Below the pieces are notes generated by a model. The model was not told the DNA's origin and did no database searches. It saw nothing but the letters and a program-made list of their open reading frames with translations. Source: an uncultured Rhodospirillaceae bacterium (GTDB lineage: Bacteria; Pseudomonadota; Alphaproteobacteria; Rhodospirillales; Magnetospirillaceae). From it: 64,000 nt of DNA. The translations under genes were made by a program, and so were the position numbers. Location of the stretch: positions 15,789-79,788 of the forward strand of contig CALABS010000005.1 in the NCBI GenBank assembly GCA_937887565.1, written 5' to 3'. Positions 16,010 to 25,653 of the stretch are shown in pieces; positions within the stretch are counted from its first letter, which is position 1; each line of letters begins with the position of its first letter.

Positions 16010-19000
16010 CTATGCAGGGGCGGTCTCGGCGTTGGCCGAGGCGCGCAGCCACCCGGCGAAGTCGGCGGCGGGGAGGGGGCGGGCATAAAGGAACCCCTGC
16101 GCCATCTCGCAGCGGGCTTCGGTCAGCATGGCGGCCTGGGCGGCGGTCTCGACGCCCTCGGCGACGACGCCGAGCCTCAGGATCTGGGCCATGGCCAGGA
16201 TCGTGCGCACGATGGCGAAGTCCTGTTCGTTGGTTTCCAGGTCCATCACGAAGGAGCGGTCGATCTTGACGGTGTCGATGGGCAGCTTGCGCAGATAGCT
16301 GAGCGACGAATAACCGGTGCCGAAGTCGTCGACGGCGATGGAGATGCCCAGGGTCTTCAGCCCTTCCAGCATGGCGATGGCGCGGTCGGCCTGGTCCATG
16401 ACGCCCGATTCGGTCACTTCCAGCTCCAGCGCGGTGGCGGGAAGGTCGTTGACCTCCAGCGCCGCCGACACGATGGAGAACAGGCCGGGCGCGGTCAGTT
16501 GGCGGGTGGACACGTTGACCGCGACGGTCATGGGCGGCAGCCCCTCGTCCAGCCAGCGCCGCATCTGGCCGCAGGCCTCCAGGATCGCCCATTCCCCCAT
16601 TTCGACGATCATCCCGGTTTCCTCGGCCATCGGGATGAAGTCCGATGGCGGGATGATCCCCTTGGTGGGGTGGTTCCAGCGGATCAGCGCCTCGGCGCCC
16701 ACCGGCCGGCCGGTGGCAAGCTCGACCTTGGGCTGGTAATGGAGCTGGAACTCGCCGCGTTCGACGGCGCGCCGCATCTCGTTTTCCAGCTCCAGCCGCC
16801 AATGCGCCTTCTCGTTCATCGCGGCGCTGAAGAAGTGATAGGTGTTCCGGCCGCCGGCCTTGGCCGCGTACATGGCGGTGTCGGCGTTCTTCATCAACTC
16901 GGTCAGGTCGTCGCCGTCGCCGGGGAACATGCCGATGCCGATCGAGGTGGTGACGTGGATCTGGTGGCGGCCCAGATCGATGGGGGCGGCCAGCCGGCGG
17001 ATGATCTTTTCCGCCACGGCGGCGGCCGACGACGCGGTGGCGGGATGCTCCACCACCACCACGAACTCGTCGCCCCCCAGACGGGCGACGGTGTCGGTGC
17101 CGCGCACGGATTCGACCAGCCGGTTGGCCACCTCGCGCAGCAGGTTGTCGCCGACGTCGTGGCCCAGGGTGTCGTTGATGACCTTGAAGCGGTCCAGGTC
17201 CAGGAACATCACCGCCAGCGTCTTGCCCTCGCGGCGGCACAGGGCCAGGGCGTGTTCCAGGCGGTCCTGCAGCAGCTGGCGGTTGGGCAGGTGGGTCAGC
17301 GGGTCATGGTAGGCCAGGTGGCGGATGCGCTCATCCTTGCGGCGCAGTTCGGTGATGTCGTTGAACACCGCGACGTAGCGGACCGGGTTTCCCTCGGCGT
17401 CGGGCACCATGGTGATGGTCTGGTGCTCCAGGAACACCTCGCCGGACTTGCGGCGGTTCCACAACTCGCCCTTCCATCGCCCGGTGGCCTTCAGTTCGCG
17501 CCACATGGCGGCGTAGAAGGCCTCGTCGTGATGGTCCGACTTGAGGATGCGCGGCGTGGCCCCCACCGCCTCGTCGGCGGAGAAGCCGGTGATCTCGGTG
17601 AAGGCGGGATTGACCGACAGGATGATGCCGTTGGGGTCGGTGATGACGATGCCTTCGATGGTGTTGTGGTAGACGCTCGCCGCCAGCCGCAGTTCGGCCT
17701 CGTCCCGGCGGCGCTGGCGGATGTCGCGGGCGATGGTGGAATAGTGTTTCACGCCGCCGTCGGGGTTGGTGTGGGCGACGATGACCTGCCAGACCGGGAC
17801 GCGCTGGCCGTCGCGGGTCAGGAACTCGTTTTCGCCCTCCCAGAATCCGTGGCGCCGGGCGACCGGCAGCGCCTCGTTCATGACCAGCGCGGCGCCCTCA
17901 GGCGAGTGGGTGTCGGCGGCGCGCAGGTGGCTGATGTCCTCGTCGGCGCCGATACCCAGCAAGGCGCGGCCGGCGGCGTTCATGTAGGTCAGGCGGCCGT
18001 CGCCGTCGGCCGAGGCGACGATGTCGCGGGCCGTCTCGATGATCTGCAGCAGGCGCCGCTGGGCGTCCTCGGCGCGCTTGCGCTCGGTGACGTCGCTCTC
18101 GATGCCGATGAAGCGTTCGACGCGGCCGTCGCGGCCGACGACGGGCTGGACGTCGATGTCGATCCAGTAGGGGCGGCCGTCACGGGCGTAATTCAGGATC
18201 TCCTCGCGGAATCCCTCGCCGGCGCGAAGCCGCTCGCGCATGCGGAGGATCGCGGCGGGGTCGGAGTCGGGGCCCTGCAGCATCTCGCCGGGCGTGCGGC
18301 CGATGACCTCGTCGGGACGATAGCCGGACAGCCGCGTGAAACCCTCGTTGACCCACTCCGTGCGGCCCTCGGCGTCGGTGATGATCACCGCGTTGGAGGT
18401 CCGCGCCGCCACCATGGCCAGCTTGCGCATCTCCTCCTCGACCCAGCGCTGGTCGGTGACGTCCTGGCCGTTGCCGATGATGAACCGGACCCGTCCGTCG
18501 GGGTCCCTCACCAGCGTGTTCTCCCAGGCGATCAGGCGCGGCCCGTGGTCGCGGGTCAGCAGGTGGTTCTCGTGGTGGATGGGGCTGAATCCGGCCTGGA
18601 GCCCCCGCAGCGCCGCCTCGACCCCGGGGCGTTCGTCGGCGAGGATCAGCCGCTCCCAGTACAGGCGCCCCAGGACCTCGGATTCGTCGTAGCCGGTGAG
18701 ACGCCGGCAGGCCTGGTTGAAGCGGATCAGGTTGCCGTCGCGGTCCAGGACCACCGTCAGCGCGCCCGCGTTGTCCACCAGGGCGTTGGCATAGGCGTGC
18801 TGTTCCCGAAGGTTGGCTTCCAGCCCCCGGCGCTCCTCGGCCAGCGCGGCGACCAGCAGCGCGGTCAGGGATAGCGACATCAGCATCATCCCAAGCGCCG
18901 CCACGGCGTGATAGCCGCCGCCGTCATGGAACGGCCCCAGCCCGTTCAGGGTGCCGGTCGCCGCGATCACCGCCACGATGGGCAGCAGCCCGGCCACGTC

Positions 19001-19696
19001 ACGGGCTCCGAAGCGCACCGCCACCCAGGCCACCGGCGCGAACAGCACGAAGGTCATGCCGTAATGCTCATGGGCGGCGTCGTGGCCGGCCGAGAAGGTG
19101 ACCGCCGCGACCGTCACGGCCAGGATCGAGACCAGCACCGCCTCGGCCAACTGGCGGCCGTCCAGCCCCAGCCGGGGCCGCGACCACCAGCACAACAGGG
19201 CAGGGGTCAACAGCATCGCCCCGGAGGCGTGGGCCAGCCACCACTTGCGCCACGCGGCGTCCAGAAGCGCGAGCGGCAGCCTGCCTCCCGCCATCAGGCT
19301 GACCACGCCCCCCGTGGCGGTCAGCGCCGGATGCATCATCAGGCCGAACACGATGAAGGCGAGGACGTAGCGGACGGTGGCGAAGGGGGGGCCGGCGGGC
19401 GCCATGCGGCGGATCAGCGCGGCGGCCAGCAGCGGCGCGGCGGTGTTCATCACCGCGATCCCCAGGCTGACATCCACCGGGGCGCCCAGCGAGACCGCGT
19501 TGGCCAGGACGGTTCCCAGCGCGATCCCCGGTGCCGCCGCGCGTCCGGCGAGCACGGCGGCCGATAGGGCGATGGACGCCGCCGGCCAGGTGGGCGCCGG
19601 CAGCATCCCGAAGGCGGAGAAGAATACGGCGACGAGATGGGAGGCGGCCCAGTAGGCGGCGGCGACGCCGATGGTAATGGCGAAGAGTCGTGGCAT
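16010..19696 (-). CDS. MASE1-PAS-GGDEF-EAL c-di-GMP turnover protein
   Basis: A 1228-residue membrane signalling protein. An N-terminal MASE1 sensor of about eight helices (residues 1-300) is followed by four PAS/PAC modules (about 305-790), then GGDEF and EAL domains. The cyclase site is intact (GGDEF at 871-875) with the inhibitory I-site RGTD five residues before it. The phosphodiesterase site is also intact (EAL at 1002-1004, DDFGTGYSSLSYL, AEGVET). It could make or break c-di-GMP; the net activity cannot be predicted. No adjacent effector is evident. Confidence 0.92.
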   Translation of the reverse strand: MPRLFAITIGVAAAYWAASHLVAVFFSAFGMLPAPTWPAASIALSAAVLAGRAAAPGIALGTVLANAVSLGAPVDVSLGIAVMNTAAPLLAAALIRRMAPAGPPFATVRYVLAFIVFGLMMHPALTATGGVVSLMAGGRLPLALLDAAWRKWWLAHASGAMLLTPALLCWWSRPRLGLDGRQLAEAVLVSILAVTVAAVTFSAGHDAAHEHYGMTFVLFAPVAWVAVRFGARDVAGLLPIVAVIAATGTLNGLGPFHDGGGYHAVAALGMMLMSLSLTALLVAALAEERRGLEANLREQHAYANALVDNAGALTVVLDRDGNLIRFNQACRRLTGYDESEVLGRLYWERLILADERPGVEAALRGLQAGFSPIHHENHLLTRDHGPRLIAWENTLVRDPDGRVRFIIGNGQDVTDQRWVEEEMRKLAMVAARTSNAVIITDAEGRTEWVNEGFTRLSGYRPDEVIGRTPGEMLQGPDSDPAAILRMRERLRAGEGFREEILNYARDGRPYWIDIDVQPVVGRDGRVERFIGIESDVTERKRAEDAQRRLLQIIETARDIVASADGDGRLTYMNAAGRALLGIGADEDISHLRAADTHSPEGAALVMNEALPVARRHGFWEGENEFLTRDGQRVPVWQVIVAHTNPDGGVKHYSTIARDIRQRRRDEAELRLAASVYHNTIEGIVITDPNGIILSVNPAFTEITGFSADEAVGATPRILKSDHHDEAFYAAMWRELKATGRWKGELWNRRKSGEVFLEHQTITMVPDAEGNPVRYVAVFNDITELRRKDERIRHLAYHDPLTHLPNRQLLQDRLEHALALCRREGKTLAVMFLDLDRFKVINDTLGHDVGDNLLREVANRLVESVRGTDTVARLGGDEFVVVVEHPATASSAAAVAEKIIRRLAAPIDLGRHQIHVTTSIGIGMFPGDGDDLTELMKNADTAMYAAKAGGRNTYHFFSAAMNEKAHWRLELENEMRRAVERGEFQLHYQPKVELATGRPVGAEALIRWNHPTKGIIPPSDFIPMAEETGMIVEMGEWAILEACGQMRRWLDEGLPPMTVAVNVSTRQLTAPGLFSIVSAALEVNDLPATALELEVTESGVMDQADRAIAMLEGLKTLGISIAVDDFGTGYSSLSYLRKLPIDTVKIDRSFVMDLETNEQDFAIVRTILAMAQILRLGVVAEGVETAAQAAMLTEARCEMAQGFLYARPLPAADFAGWLRASANAETAPA

Positions 19697-19768
19697 GGAC
19701 CCTCGGGTACTGGACCTAAGGGGTAGATTATCCTTTCATCAAGTTAATCTGTCAATCAAACGGGAACG

Positions 19769-19791
19769 GCCCCGGCCGCGCCGGCCGGGGC
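19769..19791 (-). terminator. GC-rich hairpin after glcB
   Basis: Nine-base perfect stem GCCCCGGCC/GGCCGGGGC with a five-base loop, 11 bp after the glcB stop. On the minus strand it is followed by CGTTCCCGTTTG rather than a U-run, so termination may be weak or Rho-assisted. Confidence 0.5.
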
Positions 19792-19801
19792 TGCGCCATC
19801 T

Positions 19802-21991
19802 TCACTTTCCGATTACTTTCTTCGCCTCGATCCGCCGCTTGTGAAGGACGGGTTCCGTGTAGCCGTTCGGTTGCAGCCGACCCGTGAAGACCAGATCGCA
19901 GGCGGCTTGAAAGGCCACCGAGCCGTCGTAGTCGGGGGCCATGGGCCGGAAGGCGGGATCGGCGGCGTTCTGGGCGTCGACCACCTTGGCCATGCGCTTC
20001 AGGGTCTCCATCACCTGGGCCTCGCCGACGATGCCGTGATGCAGCCAGTTGGCCATGTGCTGGCTGGAGATGCGGAGCGTGGCACGGTCCTCCATCAGGC
20101 CGACATTGTTGACGTCGGGTACCTTCGAGCAGCCGACGCCCTGGTCGATCCACCGCACCACGTAGCCCAGGATGCCCTGGGCGTTGTTGTCCAGTTCCTG
20201 CTGGATGTCGGCCTCGGACCAATCGGGCGCGGACGAACCGGCGGGGGCGGCCACGGGGATGGTCAGGATGTCGTCGAGGCTGGCGCGCGGGCGGGCGTGC
20301 AATTCCCGTTGCCGTTCGGACACGTCGACCTGGTGGTAGTGCAGGGCGTGCAGGGTGGCGGCGGTGGGCGACGGCACCCAGGCGGTGTTGGCGCCGGCCT
20401 CGGGGTGGGCGGCCTTGGTCGCCACCATGTCGGCCATGCGGTCGGGCATGGCCCACATCCCCTTGCCGATCTGGGCGCGGCCGGGCAGGCCGCACATCAG
20501 GCCGGTGTCCACGTTCCAGTCCTCGTAGGCCTTGATCCACGCCGTCGCCTTCATGTCGTTCTTGCGGATCATCGGGCCGGCCTCCATGGAGGTGTGCATC
20601 TCGTCGCCGGTGCGGTCGAGGAAGCCGGTGTTGATGAACACCACCCGGTCCTTGGCGGCGCGGATGCATTCCTTGAGGTTGACGGTGGTGCGCCGCTCCT
20701 CGTCCATGATGCCGACCTTGAGGGTGTTGCGGGGCAGGCCCAGGATGTCCTCGACGCGGCCGAACAGCTCGTCGGTGAAGGCGACCTCCTCGGGGCCGTG
20801 CATCTTGGGCTTGACGATGTAGACCGAGCCGGCGCGGCTGTTGCGGAAATTCCCGTCGCCGCGAAGGTCGTGGAGCGCGATCAGGGCGGTGAACACCGCG
20901 TCCAGCATGCCCTCGAAGGCCGGACTGCCGTCGGACAGCCGCACCGCGTCCACGGTCATCAGATGGCCGACATTGCGCACCAGCATCAGCGACCGGCCGG
21001 GCAGGGTGACGGTGCCGCCGTTGGGCGCGGTATAGGCGCGGTCGGGCTCGAGGTGACGGTCGACCATGCGGCCGCCCTTCTCGAACGCGGCCGTCAGCGT
21101 GCCCGCCATCAACCCCAGCCAGTTGCGGTACACGGCGACCTTGTCCTCGGCGTCGACGGCGGCCACCGAATCCTCGCAGTCCTGGATGGTGGTCAACGCC
21201 GCCTCCAGCACCACGTCGGCGACGCCGGCCCGGTCGTCCTTGCCGATGGGATGGGCGCGGTCGACGACGATCTCCAGATGCAGGCCGTGATGGCGCAGCA
21301 GCACCGCCATCGGCGCCCCGGGCTCACCGCGATAGCCGGCGAGGCGCGCGGGGTCCTTGAGGCCGGTCTCGCCCGCCGTGGTGGTCACCACCAGTTGGCC
21401 GTTGCTGACCGCATAGCCGGTGGCGTCGGCGTGGGACCCCCGCACCAGCGGCGCCGCTTCGTCGAGCAGCTGCCGTGCCCGGGCGATGACCTTGGCGCCG
21501 CGCCTCGGGTTATAACCCTTGCCGCGTTCCGCCCCCTCGGTGTCGGGGATGGCGTCGGTGCCGTAGAGGGCGTCGTACAGCGACCCCCAGCGGGCGTTGG
21601 CGGCATTCAGCGCATAGCGGGCGTTCATCACCGGCACCACCAGTTGCGGCCCGGCCACGCGGGCGATCTCGTCGTCCACGTTGGCGGTGCCGATGGCGAA
21701 GTCCGGCCCCTCGGGCAGAAGATAGCCGATGTCCCGGAGGAATCCGGCGTACTCGGCGCGGTCGACGGGCTTGCCGCGCCGCTCGCGGTGCCAGGCGTCG
21801 ATCTTGTCCTGCAGGTCGTCGCGCCGGGCCAACAGCGCGCGGTTGCGCGGGCTCAGGTCGTGCAGCAGCCGGTCCAGGCCCGACCACAGCGTCGCGGCCT
21901 CGACGCCGGTCCCGGGCAGCGCCTCGGTGGTGATGAAATCGTGCAGCGGCCGGGCGATGGAGATGCCGCCCTGTTGGACCCAGTCCGTCAC
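19802..21991 (-). CDS. glcB: Malate synthase G
   Basis: Cytoplasmic enzyme of 729 residues that condenses glyoxylate with acetyl-CoA to malate. Length and motifs fit isoform G: GGTVTLPGRSLMLVRNVGHLM, GSVYIVKPKMHGPEEVAF, LKVGIMDEERRTTVNLKECI and FINTGFLDRTGDEMHTSMEAG. The start is GTG with AGGGAGGA about 7 bases upstream. No isocitrate lyase or glycolate genes adjoin it. A FadR/GlcC-type operator lies about 50 bp before the start. It allows growth on C2 compounds or glycolate. Confidence 0.96.
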   Translation of the reverse strand: MTDWVQQGGISIARPLHDFITTEALPGTGVEAATLWSGLDRLLHDLSPRNRALLARRDDLQDKIDAWHRERRGKPVDRAEYAGFLRDIGYLLPEGPDFAIGTANVDDEIARVAGPQLVVPVMNARYALNAANARWGSLYDALYGTDAIPDTEGAERGKGYNPRRGAKVIARARQLLDEAAPLVRGSHADATGYAVSNGQLVVTTTAGETGLKDPARLAGYRGEPGAPMAVLLRHHGLHLEIVVDRAHPIGKDDRAGVADVVLEAALTTIQDCEDSVAAVDAEDKVAVYRNWLGLMAGTLTAAFEKGGRMVDRHLEPDRAYTAPNGGTVTLPGRSLMLVRNVGHLMTVDAVRLSDGSPAFEGMLDAVFTALIALHDLRGDGNFRNSRAGSVYIVKPKMHGPEEVAFTDELFGRVEDILGLPRNTLKVGIMDEERRTTVNLKECIRAAKDRVVFINTGFLDRTGDEMHTSMEAGPMIRKNDMKATAWIKAYEDWNVDTGLMCGLPGRAQIGKGMWAMPDRMADMVATKAAHPEAGANTAWVPSPTAATLHALHYHQVDVSERQRELHARPRASLDDILTIPVAAPAGSSAPDWSEADIQQELDNNAQGILGYVVRWIDQGVGCSKVPDVNNVGLMEDRATLRISSQHMANWLHHGIVGEAQVMETLKRMAKVVDAQNAADPAFRPMAPDYDGSVAFQAACDLVFTGRLQPNGYTEPVLHKRRIEAKKVIGK

Positions 21992-22042
21992 GTCGTGTCC
22001 TCCCTTGTTCGATGATCGTCGGCGATGGTGCCTGATTTGTTA

Positions 22043-22059
22043 AATTGGTCCTACCATTC
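22043..22059. promoter_or_regulatory. GntR/FadR-type operator upstream of glcB
   Basis: AATTGGTCCTACCATTC matches the AATTGGT-N3-ACCAATT pattern bound by PdhR/GlcC/FadR-subfamily GntR regulators (core TGGT-N3-ACCA). It lies about 52 bp before the glcB start, within promoter distance. The regulator itself is not in the window. Confidence 0.5.
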
Positions 22060-22150
22060 AAAGGTCAAACCCGGCGCGCATCAAGTCCCGGGGCATGGAA
22101 CCGGGTCAGGCGGCCTCCTGTTGCCGTGGGAGCAGCAACGGAGATCCCTG

Positions 22151-22342
22151 ATGTTCATGGTGTTCAACGTGATTTTCGTGGTCGTCACCGGCCTGGCGAC
22201 GGCCGGAGCCGTGACCGCCGACCGGGCTCGCGATGCCCGCGCGCATGACGCCTGCGTCGCCCAATCGCCGCAGGGCAGCGCCGCCTACCTGGAGTGCCTG
22301 CGCCAACGCGGGGTGACGGTCGATCAGCGGTCCGAGAGGTAG
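22151..22342 (+). CDS. Small hypothetical membrane-anchored protein
   Basis: A 63-residue protein with one N-terminal hydrophobic helix (FMVFNVIFVVVTGLATAGAVTA) followed by a short polar tail with two cysteines spaced 15 apart (DACVAQSPQGSAAYLECLRQ). GGAG lies 7 bases before the ATG. It is convergent with, and overlaps the end of, the HAD gene. It could be a small exported or membrane protein. I do not recognise a family. Confidence 0.5.
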   Translation: MFMVFNVIFVVVTGLATAGAVTADRARDARAHDACVAQSPQGSAAYLECLRQRGVTVDQRSER

Positions 22343-23016
22343 GCCGGCAGGTCGCCCAGCGAGTCGAGGCGGGCGAAGCGGGGATGCCCCTCCGGCGGGT
22401 CGGCCCGCTCGTGCTCCCAGACCAGGGGGTAGGGAACGTGGACCGCCCGGCCGCCGGCCGCGATCATCGGCAGGATGTCGGAACGGACGGAATCGCCGAC
22501 CATGACCGTTCGCCCGGGAGAGGTGCCAAGCCGGGCCAGCACCCGGCGGTAGGTGTCGGCGTCCTTCTCGCTGACCACCTCGACGGCGTCGAACAGCTCG
22601 GCCAGCCCCGAGCGGGCCACCTTGCTTTCCTGGTCGAGCAGGTCGCCCTTGGTGATCAGCACCCTCTTGAAGCGGGCGCAGGCCTCCACCGCCTCGCGGG
22701 CGCCGTCCAGCAGGTGGACCGGATGGGCCAGCATGTCCTTGGCGCGCAGCACGATCTCGTGGATGACGGCGGCCGGAACGCGGCCGTCCGAGACCTCGAC
22801 GGCGGTCTCGATCAGCGACAGGGCGAAGCCCTTGATGCCGTAGCCGAACAGCGCCAGATTGGCGCGGCCGACGGCGGCGACCCGTTCCGCCAGGTGGTCG
22901 GGGTCGGAATAGGGCGCCAGCAGTTCGGCGAAGCGGTCCTTGGTGGCCCAGAACAGCGGCTCGTTGTGCCACAGCGTGTTGTCGCCGTCGAAGGCGACGG
23001 TGTCGACGCCGCGCAT
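22324..23016 (-). CDS. HAD-superfamily hydrolase
   Basis: A 230-residue phosphatase-like protein. Motif I is AFDGDNTLWHNE (nucleophile and acid aspartates), motif II/III region LITKGD and K of the CARFKRVLITKGD segment, and motif IV MVGDSVRSDI. The cap is helical, as in the phosphoglycolate phosphatase-like subfamily. It starts one base after the rimO stop, so it is co-transcribed with it. Substrate unknown. Confidence 0.85.
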   Translation of the reverse strand: MRGVDTVAFDGDNTLWHNEPLFWATKDRFAELLAPYSDPDHLAERVAAVGRANLALFGYGIKGFALSLIETAVEVSDGRVPAAVIHEIVLRAKDMLAHPVHLLDGAREAVEACARFKRVLITKGDLLDQESKVARSGLAELFDAVEVVSEKDADTYRRVLARLGTSPGRTVMVGDSVRSDILPMIAAGGRAVHVPYPLVWEHERADPPEGHPRFARLDSLGDLPAYLSDR

Positions 23017-23017
23017 G

Positions 23018-24376
23018 TCAGGGCCTTGGCCGCCTCGGCTCGGGCCGCCCGGCCAGAGTGCCCCACAGGTCGTAGTCTTCGCCGTGCTCGATCTCGGCCA
23101 TGACGATGTCACCAGGCTCGAGCCCGATCTCGCCGTTGAGGAAGACGTTGCCGTCCACCTCGGGGCTGTCGGCCCACGAGCGGCAGAAGGCGCCTTCCTC
23201 GTCCACCTCGTCGACGATGACCTCGATGGTCCGGCCCACCTTGGCCCTCGACTTCTCGTCGGCGATCTGGCGCGCCGCCTCCATGAAACGGGCCTGGCGG
23301 TCGGCGGCGACGTCGGCGTCCACGTGGTCGGGCAGGGCGTTGGCGGGGGCGCCGGCGACGTTCTCGTAGGTGAAGCAGCCGACTCGGTCGAGCTTGGCCT
23401 CCTCCAGCCAGTCGAGCAGGACGTCGAAGTCCTCGTCGGTCTCGCCGGGGAAACCGGTGATGAAGGTGGAGCGGATGGCGAGATCGGGGACGATCTCGCG
23501 CCACGCCCGGATGCGCTCGAGCAGCTTTTCCTGGTTGCCGGGCCGGCGCATGGCCTTCAGCACGGTCGGGCTGGCGTGCTGGAAGGGGATGTCGAGATAG
23601 GGAAGGATCTTTCCTTCCGCCATCAGCGGCAGCACCTCGTCCACGTGCGGGTAGGGGTAGACGTAATGCAGCCGCACCCAGACCCCGAGGTCGCCGAGCG
23701 CGCCGGCCAGTTCCGCCAGCCGCGCCTTGACCGGGCGGCCGTGCCAGCCGCTTTCCGCGTGCTTGAGATCGACGCCGTAGGCGCCGGTGTCCTGCGAGAT
23801 CACCAGCAGTTCCTTGACGCCGGCCATGGCCAGGCGCTCGGCCTCCTCCAGCACGTCGCCGGCCGGCCGGCTGGCCAGCGGGCCGCGGATCTGGGGGATG
23901 ATGCAGAAGCTGCAGGAATGGTTGCAGCCCTCGGAGATCTTCAGATAGGCGTAATGGCGCGGGGTCAGCCGCAGGCCCTCGGGCGGCACCAGGTCGAGGA
24001 AGGGATCGTGGAGTGGCGGCAGCGCCACGTGCACCGCCTCGACCACCGCCTCGTAGGCATGGGGGCCGGTGACCGCCAGCACGTTGGGATGGGCGTCGCG
24101 GATGGCCTTCTCGTCCAGCCCCATGCAGCCGGTGACGATGACCTTGCCGTTCTCGGCCAGGGCCTCGCCGATGGCCTCGAGCGATTCCGCCCGCGCGCTG
24201 TCGAGGAAGCCGCAGGTGTTGACGATCACCGCGTCGGCGCCGTCATAGCTGGACGAGATGTCGTAGCCCTCGGCCCGCAGCTTGGTCAGGATGCGCTCGG
24301 AATCCACCAGCGCCTTGGCGCAGCCCAGGCTGACGATGCCGACCCGGGGGGCGGGTCTGGAGATGGTCTTGCTCAT
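23018..24376 (-). CDS. rimO: Ribosomal protein S12 methylthiotransferase RimO
   Basis: Radical-SAM enzyme of 452 residues that methylthiolates an aspartate of ribosomal protein S12. The N-terminal UPF0004 domain has GIVSLGCAKALVDSE and further cysteines in VNTCGF and VTGCMG, which hold the auxiliary cluster. The radical-SAM triad is EGCNHSCSFCIIP near residue 150. A C-terminal TRAM domain ends the protein. Length is normal. It lies between mobA and the HAD gene on the minus strand. Confidence 0.95.
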   Translation of the reverse strand: MSKTISRPAPRVGIVSLGCAKALVDSERILTKLRAEGYDISSSYDGADAVIVNTCGFLDSARAESLEAIGEALAENGKVIVTGCMGLDEKAIRDAHPNVLAVTGPHAYEAVVEAVHVALPPLHDPFLDLVPPEGLRLTPRHYAYLKISEGCNHSCSFCIIPQIRGPLASRPAGDVLEEAERLAMAGVKELLVISQDTGAYGVDLKHAESGWHGRPVKARLAELAGALGDLGVWVRLHYVYPYPHVDEVLPLMAEGKILPYLDIPFQHASPTVLKAMRRPGNQEKLLERIRAWREIVPDLAIRSTFITGFPGETDEDFDVLLDWLEEAKLDRVGCFTYENVAGAPANALPDHVDADVAADRQARFMEAARQIADEKSRAKVGRTIEVIVDEVDEEGAFCRSWADSPEVDGNVFLNGEIGLEPGDIVMAEIEHGEDYDLWGTLAGRPEPRRPRP

Positions 24377-24402
24377 GGCGGCACGAAGTAGACGTTTCCC
24401 GG

Positions 24403-24999
24403 TCAGGATTCAAGCGCGGCGGCATCCAGCGCCGCCAGATCGCCGGGCGTGTTGACGTTGACGAAGGGATCATTCGGCCAGTCGACCCGCGCCGCCCCCA
24501 GCGCCTCGACCGCCACGCCCATCCGCCGCTCGCCCGCGGCGACCAGACCGCGCACGGCCTCCAGCAGGTCGAGGCGCCACATCCCGAACACCGGATGGGC
24601 GCGGCCCAGGGAGCGGGCCACCGCCACCGGCGCGTCCGCCGCCGCCAGGCGCGCCACCAGGTCGCGCGGAAACTGCGGCGAATCGGTCGGCACCGTCGCC
24701 ATCCAGCCGATGGCGGGGCGGTTGGCGGCCAGCCATTCCAGGCCGGTCAGCACGCCGGCCAGCGGTCCGGCATGGCCGTCCACCACGTCCGCCACCACCG
24801 CCAGCCCCAGCCTGGCGAAGCGGGTCGGGTCGCCATTGGCGTTGACGATGACCTCGGACACCTGGGGCGCCAGCTGCCGCGCCGCCCGCTCGATCAGCGT
24901 CATCCCGCCGACCTCCAGCAGCGCCTTGTCGCCGCCACCCATCCGGCGCGACAGGCCGCCGGCCAGGATCACCCCCGCGATGGTGGAGATATCGATCAT
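24403..24999 (-). CDS. mobA: Molybdenum cofactor guanylyltransferase
   Basis: A 198-residue nucleotidyltransferase that adds GMP to molybdopterin to make MGD. The GTP-binding N-terminus GVILAGGLSRRMGGGDKALL is intact, and the metal-binding loop is ATVPTDSPQFP. Related cofactor enzymes are needed for DMSO-reductase-type molybdoenzymes such as nitrate reductase. It is 26 bp upstream of rimO, so possibly in one transcript. Confidence 0.92.
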   Translation of the reverse strand: MIDISTIAGVILAGGLSRRMGGGDKALLEVGGMTLIERAARQLAPQVSEVIVNANGDPTRFARLGLAVVADVVDGHAGPLAGVLTGLEWLAANRPAIGWMATVPTDSPQFPRDLVARLAAADAPVAVARSLGRAHPVFGMWRLDLLEAVRGLVAAGERRMGVAVEALGAARVDWPNDPFVNVNTPGDLAALDAAALES

Positions 25000-25020
25000 G
25001 GCGGAAGGATAGTCGCCTTC

Positions 25021-25105
25021 GTCATCCCGGCCAAGCGGAGCGCGAGCCGGGTTCCATGCGGCTCACCGCCATGGATCCCGGCTCGCGATGCTCGCCCGGG
25101 ATGAC
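25021..25105. repeat. REP-like palindromic element
   Basis: An 85-bp intergenic unit with inverted ends GTCATCCCGG and CCGGGATGAC and internal complementary segments around CCATGGATCCCGGCTCG. A second unit of the same design lies at 45147-45224. Such elements are common in alphaproteobacterial intergenic DNA. Confidence 0.65.
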
Positions 25106-25114
25106 GTTCATTCG

Positions 25115-25606
25115 CTATGTCGCCGCCCGCATGTCGAGGTAGCGGCGGGTGATGTCGGGAATGGCCTCGGACAGCCAGTCGGCCATGTCGGCCTTCTCGT
25201 CGGCCATCTCCTCGAACAGGCTCGCCAGCGAGGGTTCGTTCTCGCGTTCGGCGGCGGTGGCCAGCGCCCGGAAATTGGCGATCTCCCATTCCTCGTAGGC
25301 CAGGGTGGTGGTGGCCTGCTTGACCACCTCGTCGGGGGACGAGCCGGCCATCAGGGCCTGGGCCTGGCCGGCGATGCGGGTGAAGACGTCCTTGGCGGTC
25401 GAGGAGTCGGTGCCCAGCGCCTGGAGCTGCTGCTCGATCCGCTGCTCCTGGCGCCGGGTCAGGTCGATCTGTTCCTGGAACTTCGCGCGGACGTCGGGAT
25501 AGGCGTCCAGATGCTTGACCTGCCGTTCCAGGTTGTCGATGGAGGCGCGCTCCATGGCGTGGGCGTCCTTGAGCCAGTCGATCATGATGTCCCGGGTGCT
25601 GGGCAT
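25115..25606 (-). CDS. Ferritin-like DUF892 family protein
   Basis: A 163-residue all-helical protein of the YciF/DUF892 ferritin-like group (MIDWLKDAHAMERASIDNLE, and a late EEMADEKADMADWL helix). Acidic residues in helix positions (E in HAMER and EEWEIANF) could bind a di-metal centre. Relatives are stress-induced and often sit with catalase or general stress genes. It lies alone between the REP-like element and the SDR gene. Confidence 0.8.
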   Translation of the reverse strand: MPSTRDIMIDWLKDAHAMERASIDNLERQVKHLDAYPDVRAKFQEQIDLTRRQEQRIEQQLQALGTDSSTAKDVFTRIAGQAQALMAGSSPDEVVKQATTTLAYEEWEIANFRALATAAERENEPSLASLFEEMADEKADMADWLSEAIPDITRRYLDMRAAT

Positions 25607-25653
25607 GGGGGCCTCCCTGTTGGAACCGCGATGCCCAGGATCAACACCGGCCG

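Noticed and set aside
15983..18874. Plus-strand open frame of 963 codons
   Set aside because: It is antisense to the MASE1-PAS-GGDEF-EAL gene, with a Gly/Asp/His-rich low-complexity translation and no ribosome site.
19841..22015. Plus-strand open frame of 724 codons
   Set aside because: Antisense to glcB, no recognisable motif, shadow of codon bias.
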